A stretch of DNA of 11,216 nucleotides, from positions 1 to 11,216 of the forward strand of contig JAHADO010000023.1 of assembly GCA_018375265.1 (NCBI GenBank), given 5' to 3'. Both the position numbers and the translations under genes were made by a program. Source of the DNA: Campylobacter concisus. Lineage in GTDB: Bacteria; Campylobacterota; Campylobacteria; Campylobacterales; Campylobacteraceae. How positions within the stretch are numbered: the first letter of the stretch is position 1; every line of letters starts with the position of its first letter. A model generated the notes under the pieces. The model ran no database searches. It saw only the letters and a program-made list of their open reading frames with translations, and was not told where the DNA came from. Positions 6,438-11,216 of this stretch are shown here, in pieces.

Positions 6438-6683
6438 ATGAGCGAAGTAGAAATTTTTGAAATTTTAAAGAAGGCTTTGATCGAGCTTTTTGAGATAGAT
6501 GAGAGCAAGATAAAGCCTGAAACTAGGATATATGAGGACTTGCAGATAGATAGCATAGATGCTATTGATATGATTGATTACATCAAGCGCCAAACTGGCT
6601 ATAGGCTGATGCCAGAGGACTTTAAAAACGTAAAAACGCTTGATGATATCGTAAAAGCCGTAGCAAAGAAATTTGAAGCATAA
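6438..6683 (+). CDS. apeF: Acyl carrier protein 2 (ApeF-like)
   Basis: An 81-residue acyl carrier protein with the 4'-phosphopantetheine attachment at Ser39 in L-Q-I-D-S-I-D-A-I-D-M. The R-I-Y-E-D-L-Q-I-D loop and closing D-F-K-N-V-K-T-L-D-D-I-V helix IV (62-73) are typical of FAS II/PKS carriers. It begins at ATG 6438, two bases after the first ACP stop, and its 3' end contains the TTG start of the membrane-protein gene. The conserved Asp38-Ser39 and acidic helix II suggest it docks the basic faces of KS, KR and DH. It is clearly a paralogue rather than a recent copy of ACP 1: beyond the Ser motif little is shared. Confidence 0.92.
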   Translation: MSEVEIFEILKKALIELFEIDESKIKPETRIYEDLQIDSIDAIDMIDYIKRQTGYRLMPEDFKNVKTLDDIVKAVAKKFEA

Positions 6684-7218
6684 AATAGTAAAAGTAGCGC
6701 TAGTTTTAGCAAGTATCGCCTATCCTTTGGTGCTATTTTTTTGGCAAAAGGGTGCTACCTTTATCTTTTGCGTACTATGCGCTCTTTGGCTGGCTAGGGC
6801 TTATTTTGAAAGCGCTAAAACAAGGCAGGTTTGCTTAGCGGCTGGGCTATTTTTTGCAGTTTGCGCTATTTTTAGAAGTGTAAATTTAGCGCTTTTATAT
6901 CCAAGTATCGTAAGTCTTGGCTTTTTGGCGCTATTTTTTTATAGTTTAAAGGGCGAGGCAGTCATAACAAGGCTTGCTAGGCTAAAAGAGAAAAAGATAG
7001 ATGAAAAAGTCGTTAGCTACACAAGAGGGCTAACTAAAATTTGGTGCTTGTTTTTCGTTTTTAACGCAGCTTTTGCCTTTGTTTTGGCGCAGTTTGAGGA
7101 TAAAATTTACTGGAGCATTTACTGCTCATTTGTATCTTATATCTTGGTGGGAGTTTTGTTTTTTGGCGAAATTTTATATCGTAAAATTTTTATTTTAAAG
7201 AGGGAAAATGGATTTTAA
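6673..7218 (+). CDS. apeG: Polytopic inner-membrane protein, COG4648-like (ApeG-like)
   Basis: A 181-residue integral membrane protein with about six hydrophobic segments (about 8-24, 28-46, 52-67, 72-91, 122-140, 145-166). Between segments 4 and 5 is a basic cytoplasmic-type loop with I-T-R-L-A-R-L-K, then Y-T-R-G-L-T-K-I-W-C-L-F-F-V-F-N. That Arg/Thr/Trp/Asn pattern is what I recall for the COG4648 membrane proteins present in APE and flexirubin-like loci. No catalytic motif is known. A scaffold for the membrane-bound biosynthetic complex, or a role in translocating the lipid-linked product, is possible. The TTG at 6673 overlaps the ACP 2 gene by 11 nt and places the K-H-K n-terminus just before segment 1. 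No good Shine-Dalgarno is visible, so the exact start is uncertain by a few codons. Confidence 0.78.
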   Translation: MKHKIVKVALVLASIAYPLVLFFWQKGATFIFCVLCALWLARAYFESAKTRQVCLAAGLFFAVCAIFRSVNLALLYPSIVSLGFLALFFYSLKGEAVITRLARLKEKKIDEKVVSYTRGLTKIWCLFFVFNAAFAFVLAQFEDKIYWSIYCSFVSYILVGVLFFGEILYRKIFILKRENGF

Positions 7219-8764
7219 AAAGAGCCTAAAGGCATTTAAATTTGTGGACATTAGCAAGGATTTTTACGAGTATGCAGCTACTTTTGGGGCAAATTTAAAA
7301 GAGAAAAATTTAAGCGAGATAGAAATTTATTTAAGCCAGAGCTTTGACTTTTGCGCCGCTTTTTTTGGAGTGCTTGCTATCGGTGTAAAACCTATCTTGC
7401 TTGCAAAGCCGATATATAGTGGGGATAAATTTGTCATTAATGATGAAAATTTTGGTGATTTTTTAGACTTTAGCAAGAGCATGGAGCTAAAATTTGATCA
7501 AAATTCTACATTTTTTCTCCAGACCTCAGGCTCAAGTGGAGCTAGTAAAAATATCCAAAAAAGCCTTGGAGCGATGATAGATGAGGGGCTATTTTTAAAA
7601 GATGAGCTTGGATTTGGCGAGGGTGATAAATTTTTTGCTAGCGTCTCGCACCAGCACATGTTTGGCCTTACATTTAAGATCTTTTTGCCGCTTATCTCTG
7701 GAGCAAAGGCCGTTAGCAAGGAGCTAAACTACCCAGAGGCGATCTTTGAGCTTGACCTTACAAATTTAACCTTCGTAACAAGCCCAGTCCTGCTTCAAAC
7801 GCTAGTTTCTAGCCCAAGAGCAGCTGAAATTTCAGGGCTAAAAAACATCATCTGCGCAGGCTCAGCGCTAAAGAGCGAGCTAAGAGCGAAAATAGAAAGC
7901 TTAAGTAGCGCTAGGATAATTGAAATTTATGGTAGCACCGAAACTGGCATAGTTGCTAGAAATTTAGGCGATGAGCTTTTACTTTTTAGCAAGGTAAAGG
8001 CTGGTCTTAGCGAGGGCGAGGCGTTAAATGTGAGCTCGCCTTGGTGCGAGTTTTTCCAAACTAGCGACTGGGCGCAGATAGATGGTAGCAGGCTCACGCT
8101 AAAGGGCAGGATCGATAGGATCGTTAAGCTAAATGACAAAAGGGTCAACCTAATAAGTATCGAAAATAAAATGTTTGAAAGTGGCCTTTTAAAAGACTGC
8201 TACTGCGACACACATCCTAAATTTAAGCGTCTAGCTGCGCTTTTGGAGCTTAGCCAAGAGGGTGTGAAGCTCTTTAGAGATAGCGGCAAAAAGGGCGTCG
8301 TAGCAAGGCTAAATGAGCTTTTAAGACCTGAGTTTAAAAATAGTGTTAGATATTTTAAGATCGTTAGCTCGCTTTGCAAAAACGCTCAGGGCAAATTTTT
8401 AAAGGCAAATTTTAAAGCTCTTTTAGAAAAAAACGAGGATCTTTCTTGGGATAAAAGTAGCGAAGAAGGCGTTTATAAATTTAAGACAAAGCTTAGCCCA
8501 GCACTTGGCATTTTTATGGAGCATTTTCCAAATTTACCGCTTTTGCCTGGCTTTGTGCAGCTTGATTTTGTATTTAAATTTGCAAGAGAGCTTGGCGCAG
8601 AAATAGGCGATCAATGCGTGGTGGAGAATTTGAAATTTTTAAAATTTGTAAGGCCAAATGACGAACTTTGCATAGAAATTTCGCAAAGAGATGAAAAGGT
8701 ATATTTTGAGATATTTTGTAATGGCACCAAAAGTGCTGGTGGCAGGATAAAGCTGGGCTTATGA
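7208..8764 (+). CDS. apeH: Fusion: ANL-type adenylating acyl/aryl-ACP synthetase + FabA-like dehydratase (ApeH-ApeI)
   Basis: A 518-residue two-domain protein. Residues 1 to about 410 form a compact AMP-forming ligase. Its motifs are P-loop T-S-G-S-S-G-A-S-K (106-114), Y-G-S-T-E-T-G (241-247), T-S-D-W (286-289), the hinge G-R-I-D-R-I-V-K (300-308) and a catalytic Lys396 in A-Q-G-K. It should adenylate a carboxylic acid, probably the aryl starter, and load it on one ACP. Residues about 425-518 form a hotdog dehydratase with E-H-F-P-N-L-P-L-L-P-G (438-448), catalytic His439 and, 14 residues later, Asp453, the spacing and acidic residue of FabA. As I recall, these are separate ApeH and ApeI proteins in E. 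coli and Xenorhabdus. The ATG at 7208 follows AGG at 7201-7203 and overlaps the membrane-protein gene by 11 nt. Reading is continuous, with no frameshift at the junction. Confidence 0.9.
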   Translation: MDFKKSLKAFKFVDISKDFYEYAATFGANLKEKNLSEIEIYLSQSFDFCAAFFGVLAIGVKPILLAKPIYSGDKFVINDENFGDFLDFSKSMELKFDQNSTFFLQTSGSSGASKNIQKSLGAMIDEGLFLKDELGFGEGDKFFASVSHQHMFGLTFKIFLPLISGAKAVSKELNYPEAIFELDLTNLTFVTSPVLLQTLVSSPRAAEISGLKNIICAGSALKSELRAKIESLSSARIIEIYGSTETGIVARNLGDELLLFSKVKAGLSEGEALNVSSPWCEFFQTSDWAQIDGSRLTLKGRIDRIVKLNDKRVNLISIENKMFESGLLKDCYCDTHPKFKRLAALLELSQEGVKLFRDSGKKGVVARLNELLRPEFKNSVRYFKIVSSLCKNAQGKFLKANFKALLEKNEDLSWDKSSEEGVYKFKTKLSPALGIFMEHFPNLPLLPGFVQLDFVFKFARELGAEIGDQCVVENLKFLKFVRPNDELCIEISQRDEKVYFEIFCNGTKSAGGRIKLGL

Positions 8765-10371
8765 AGACGCTCTTTCTCATACCATTTTACAACCATCCAG
8801 AAAAGATCAAAGCCCTTTGTGAGGCGCTTGCGAGATATGATCTACCCATTTTAATAGTCGATGATGGCTCAGATGAAGCTTCAAAAAAAGCTTTGCTAAA
8901 TTTGAGCGAATTTGGTGTAGAAATTTTAACTAGAGCCCAAAACGGCGGCAAGGGAGCTGCACTAAAAGACGGCTTTAGACACGCTTTGCAAAACGGCTAC
9001 ACGCACGCGTTTCAGATTGACGCTGACTTTCAGCACGACATAAGCTTGGTAGCGGAGTTTTTGGAGCTTAGCAAAAGATATCCAAATGATCTAATTATGG
9101 CTGATCCAATTTACGGCGAAGACGCGCCAAAATCGAGGTTTTATGGCAGAAAGATCACAAATTTTTGGGTTAAGATCAACACTTTAAATTTTGACATCAA
9201 AGACGCGATGTGTGGCTTTAGGATTTATCCACTAAAAGAGCTTGAGAGTGCGACCCTCCAAAGTAGCTCAAATAGGATGGAATTTGACATGGAGATCTTG
9301 GTAAATGCCATAAGATCTGGCGTAGAGATAAAGTGGATAGCGCTAAAAGTGAGCTACGAAGCTGGCGGCGTTTCGCACTTTAAAATGCTAAAAGATAACG
9401 CGCTAATAAGCCTCATGCACGCAAGATATTTTTTTACTTTAGCGCCATTTTTGCTTGGTAAAGCCTTTAAAGGGCAAAAATACGCATGGTGGCAAAAGGG
9501 CGAGAGATCGAATGAATTTTTCCTGCGAGTTAGTCTATTTCTAACTAGAAATTTGCCTATATTTCTCATAAAACCTATCGTTATCATCGTCGTTTGCTTT
9601 TACTATCTCTTTTCAAAAGTTGAGAGAGAAAATATAAGAGAATTTCTTTTAAATGTAGAGAAATTTAGTGGTAAAAAGCCGACTACTGGCGTTTTTAGCA
9701 ACTTTTATGACTTTGGCATAGCAATATGTGATAAATTTCGCATCTGGCAAAATGGCGTGCTTGAAAGCGAGCTAGAGCTTAGTAAATTTAACAGCATCAA
9801 AGATGAGTTTGAAGCTTCAAAGCGTGGTAGGATCGTGCTTACAAGCCATCTTGGTAATGTAGAAATTTGCAAGGCACTCTCGCTTAGATCGCCAAATTTT
9901 CGCATGATCATCTTGGTTTATAGCAAGGGTAGTGAGAATTTTTATAAAATTTTAGAGCAGATAAGCAAGGGGCAGATCAAATTAATAAGCGTTGAAAAGC
10001 TCGACGCGGCTGCTATGCTTGAGCTAAAAGAGGCGGTTGAAGATGGCGTAAATATCGGCATAATGGGCGATAGGACACCGCTTAATGGAGATAAATTTAT
10101 AAGGCTTAGCTTTCTTGGCAAGGAGGCTAAATTTAACTACGGCCCATACTTGCTAGCTGGGATTTTGGGAGTAAAAATGAGCGCGCTTTGGTGCGTAAAA
10201 AATGGCGATAAATTTGACATCGAACTAAGCGATATTGCTGATGAGATAAAACTAGGTCGCGACCGCAAGGCAAGCGTCCTGCCATACGTGCAAAGCTATG
10301 TAAGGCAGCTTGAAGCAAGGGCTTGCAAGAGCCCGTCGCAGTGGTTTAACTTTTTTGATTTTTGGAGATAA
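8761..10371 (+). CDS. apeJ: Fusion: family 2 glycosyltransferase + HtrB/LpxL-type acyltransferase (ApeJ-like)
   Basis: A 536-residue bifunctional protein. Residues 1 to about 225 are a GT-A fold like dolichol-phosphate mannosyltransferase: I-P-F-Y-N at 7-11, V-D-D-G-S-D at 33-38, N-G-G-K-G-A-A at 61-67 and the metal-binding D-A-D at 87-89. Residues about 240-536 are a lysophospholipid/Kdo-lipid A acyltransferase: W-W-Q-K-G-E-R-S, a hydrophobic anchor at about 262-285, the active H-L-G-N-V-E (His363, Glu368, H-X4-E), M-G-D-R (435-438) and a terminal Q-W-F-N-F-F-D-F-W. It could glycosylate a lipid or the polyene and acylate that sugar with the ACP-bound polyene, anchoring the pigment in the membrane; the substrates are inferred. 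The start overlaps the previous stop as ATGA. Both catalytic centres look intact. The same fusion is, I believe, common in APE clusters. Confidence 0.9.
   Translation: MKTLFLIPFYNHPEKIKALCEALARYDLPILIVDDGSDEASKKALLNLSEFGVEILTRAQNGGKGAALKDGFRHALQNGYTHAFQIDADFQHDISLVAEFLELSKRYPNDLIMADPIYGEDAPKSRFYGRKITNFWVKINTLNFDIKDAMCGFRIYPLKELESATLQSSSNRMEFDMEILVNAIRSGVEIKWIALKVSYEAGGVSHFKMLKDNALISLMHARYFFTLAPFLLGKAFKGQKYAWWQKGERSNEFFLRVSLFLTRNLPIFLIKPIVIIVVCFYYLFSKVERENIREFLLNVEKFSGKKPTTGVFSNFYDFGIAICDKFRIWQNGVLESELELSKFNSIKDEFEASKRGRIVLTSHLGNVEICKALSLRSPNFRMIILVYSKGSENFYKILEQISKGQIKLISVEKLDAAAMLELKEAVEDGVNIGIMGDRTPLNGDKFIRLSFLGKEAKFNYGPYLLAGILGVKMSALWCVKNGDKFDIELSDIADEIKLGRDRKASVLPYVQSYVRQLEARACKSPSQWFNFFDFWR
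10364..10367 (+). promoter_or_regulatory. Ribosome binding site deciding the thioesterase start
   Basis: GGAG ends six bases before GTG 10374. The alternative TTG at 10362 overlaps this site and so cannot use it, and it would add only E-I-R-V. GTG 10374 is therefore preferred, two bases after the upstream stop at 10371. Confidence 0.6.
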
Positions 10372-10373
10372 GA

Positions 10374-10796
10374 GTGGAAATTTCACACGTTAGTACGTTT
10401 AAAGTGGCGTTTTTTGACGTTGATAGCATGGAGGTGATGTGGCACGGCAACTACGTCAAGTACCTAGAAATGGCACGCTGCGAACTACTTGAAAAGCTAG
10501 GATACAACTACATCGCTATGAAAAAAGATGGTTACGCCTTTCCTATCGTAAAGCTTGACGTAAAGTACGTGCGCCCAGCCTTTTTTAACGACGTCATAAA
10601 GGTCACGACGACGCTTAGCGAGTGCGAAACTTTTTTGAAATTTCACTACCTTATAGAAAATGAAAAGGGCGAAAAACTAAGCGAGGCAAATACCGCGCAA
10701 GCTGTCATTGAGATGAAGAGCTTGCAAACTTGCTTTGAGATGCCGGATACCTTAAAAAAGGCTATCGAAGCCTACAATGAAAAGGAGAAAAGATGA
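10374..10796 (+). CDS. apeK: Hotdog acyl thioesterase, 4-hydroxybenzoyl-CoA thioesterase/YbgC type (ApeK-like)
   Basis: A 140-residue hotdog thioesterase. The 4HBT motif is present near the N-terminus: F-F-D-V-D-S-M-E-V-M-W-H-G-N-Y, with the second Asp (Asp17) at the catalytic position known from YbgC and 4-hydroxybenzoyl-CoA thioesterase. V-K-L-D-V-K-Y-V-R-P-A-F-F-N-D (about 61-75) is the conserved central strand pair. It probably releases chains from ACP or CoA, either the final polyene or stalled intermediates (proofreading); the sequence does not distinguish these. The start is GTG 10374 rather than TTG 10362 on ribosome-site spacing. Its stop overlaps the LolA-like start (ATGA). A YbgC-type housekeeping enzyme is the alternative reading, but the cluster position argues against it. 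Confidence 0.88.
   Translation: MEISHVSTFKVAFFDVDSMEVMWHGNYVKYLEMARCELLEKLGYNYIAMKKDGYAFPIVKLDVKYVRPAFFNDVIKVTTTLSECETFLKFHYLIENEKGEKLSEANTAQAVIEMKSLQTCFEMPDTLKKAIEAYNEKEKR
10782..10787 (+). promoter_or_regulatory. Ribosome binding site for the LolA-like gene
   Basis: AAGGAG five bases before ATG 10793, inside the last codons of the thioesterase gene. It supports the start of the partial gene that runs off the window. Confidence 0.6.
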
Positions 10797-11216
10797 GAAA
10801 AATAGCTCTTTTTTTAGCCATTTTTATATCTTGCTTTGGCTATGAGCTAGCTGAGCTTAAAAATATAGTAAAAACAGACGGCGTAAGCGGAAATTTCACG
10901 CAGACAAAGAGTCTGGCTGGCTTTAATAAAAGCATAAAAAGCAAGGGTGAGTTTAAGCTCGAAAAGGGCGGTCTTTACTGGGATACGCTTGAGCCTGTTA
11001 CTTCAAAGGTTTTTATAAACAAAGATGGCATTTTCAAAAACGAAAATGGCAAGCTTGAAAAGACAACGGCAAATTTTGACGAAAAGCTCTTTCTTGCTAT
11101 CATCAGCCTCGATGAGAGCGAGCTTAGAAAAGAATTTGATATAAAAACAAGCGGCAGCCTAAAAGAGTGGAGCATAGATCTAAGCCCTAAAAATTTACTC
11201 TTTAAGCAAATTTTTA
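10793..11216 (+). CDS. apeL: LolA-like outer-membrane lipoprotein carrier, 3'-truncated (ApeL-like)
   Basis: A partial gene: 141 codons are open to the window end with no stop. It begins M-R-K-I-A-L-F-L-A-I-F-I-S-C-F-G, a Sec signal peptide with cleavage probably near residue 16; the Cys lacks a proper lipobox, so a soluble periplasmic protein is likelier. The mature part has LolA hallmarks: V-S-G-N-F-T-Q-T-K-S-L about 15 residues after the signal, S-K-G-E-F-K-L-E-K-G-G-L-Y-W, then L-E-P-V-T-S-K-V-F. LolA-fold proteins shuttle hydrophobic lipids across the periplasm, so here it would carry the aryl-polyene lipid or a related molecule. LolA-like genes in APE clusters usually precede an MMPL/RND exporter gene, which I would expect just after the window. 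It overlaps the thioesterase stop (ATGA). A full-length LolA is about 200 aa, so roughly 60 residues are missing. Confidence 0.82.
   Translation, partial: MRKIALFLAIFISCFGYELAELKNIVKTDGVSGNFTQTKSLAGFNKSIKSKGEFKLEKGGLYWDTLEPVTSKVFINKDGIFKNENGKLEKTTANFDEKLFLAIISLDESELRKEFDIKTSGSLKEWSIDLSPKNLLFKQIF

Larger units (their letters stand above)
2..11216 (+). other. Aryl-polyene-type biosynthetic gene cluster, incomplete at both ends, read as one operon
   Basis: All fifteen genes face the same way. Eleven junctions are overlaps (1 to 17 nt) and the four gaps are 25, 12, 2 and 2 nt, so no internal promoter or terminator has room to exist in the usual form. No hairpin followed by a T-run was found at any junction. 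The gene set (PPTase, two KS, half-KS, KR, two hotdog dehydratases, two ACPs, ANL ligase, PlsC, GT2/HtrB fusion, thioesterase, COG4648 membrane protein, LolA-like and lipoprotein) matches the APE class as I know it. Missing from view are an MMPL exporter, a methyltransferase, a starter-forming enzyme and a regulator. Confidence 0.88.

Noticed and set aside
288..10160. Frequent GCTAGC hexamers through the window
   Set aside because: They mostly fall on Ala-Ser or Leu-Ala codon pairs (GCT-AGC, CTA-GCx) favoured by this codon usage. Spacing is irregular, so there is no evidence of a functional repeat.
10975..11175. Minus-strand frame near the right end
   Set aside because: It lies antisense to the partial LolA-like gene, which has a signal peptide, ribosome site and family motifs.

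Overview
The window is one uninterrupted run of same-strand (+) genes, tightly packed and mostly overlapping. It encodes an aryl-polyene (APE) type biosynthetic machine: a dissociated type II polyketide/fatty-acid-like synthase with enzymes for activation, carrier modification, lipid coupling and envelope delivery. Base and codon style suggest a Campylobacter of the oral/intestinal group, such as the concisus, curvus, showae or rectus types. The signs are very frequent AAATTT/AAATTTA, AGC and CTA codons, moderate-to-low GC, and TTG/GTG starts. The species is an inference; no phylogenetic marker is present.

Layout. (1) Nt 2-400: 3' part of a Sfp-type phosphopantetheinyl transferase. (2) 426-803: small lipoprotein, possibly DUF3261. 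(3) 790-4361: polyketide core I, made of ketosynthase (ApeO-like), hotdog dehydratase (ApeP-like), SDR ketoreductase (ApeQ-like) and a second ketosynthase (ApeR-like). (4) 4374-4790: small secreted two-cysteine protein of the family often misnamed 'excinuclease ABC subunit A'. (5) 4790-6683: half-length ketosynthase-like chain-length factor (ApeC-like), lysophospholipid-type acyltransferase (ApeD-like) and two acyl carrier proteins (ApeE/F-like). (6) 6673-8764: polytopic membrane protein (ApeG-like) and an adenylating enzyme fused to a FabA-like dehydratase (ApeH+ApeI). (7) 8761-10371: fused GT2 glycosyltransferase and HtrB/LpxL-type acyltransferase (ApeJ-like). (8) 10374-11216: hotdog thioesterase (ApeK-like), then the start of a LolA-like periplasmic carrier (ApeL-like) cut by the window end.

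How they probably work together. The PPTase arms the two carrier proteins. The adenylating domain loads an aryl starter. KS/CLF, KR and the paired dehydratases build a conjugated polyene by repeated extension without enoyl reduction. The acyltransferases and glycosyltransferase attach the chain to a lipid or sugar, and the LolA-like, lipoprotein and (presumably downstream) RND/MMPL proteins carry the product to the outer membrane. No enoyl reductase, regulator, promoter, terminator, RNA gene, CRISPR or mobile element is visible. The longest non-coding gap is about 25 nt, so the promoter must lie upstream of the window.

The ape letters are assigned from remembered enterobacterial/Xenorhabdus nomenclature plus gene order and should be read as 'X-like'. 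The pathway class is established. The parts worth a second look are its compact permuted organisation, the ApeH-ApeI fusion, the composite dehydratase active site and the embedded secreted protein.
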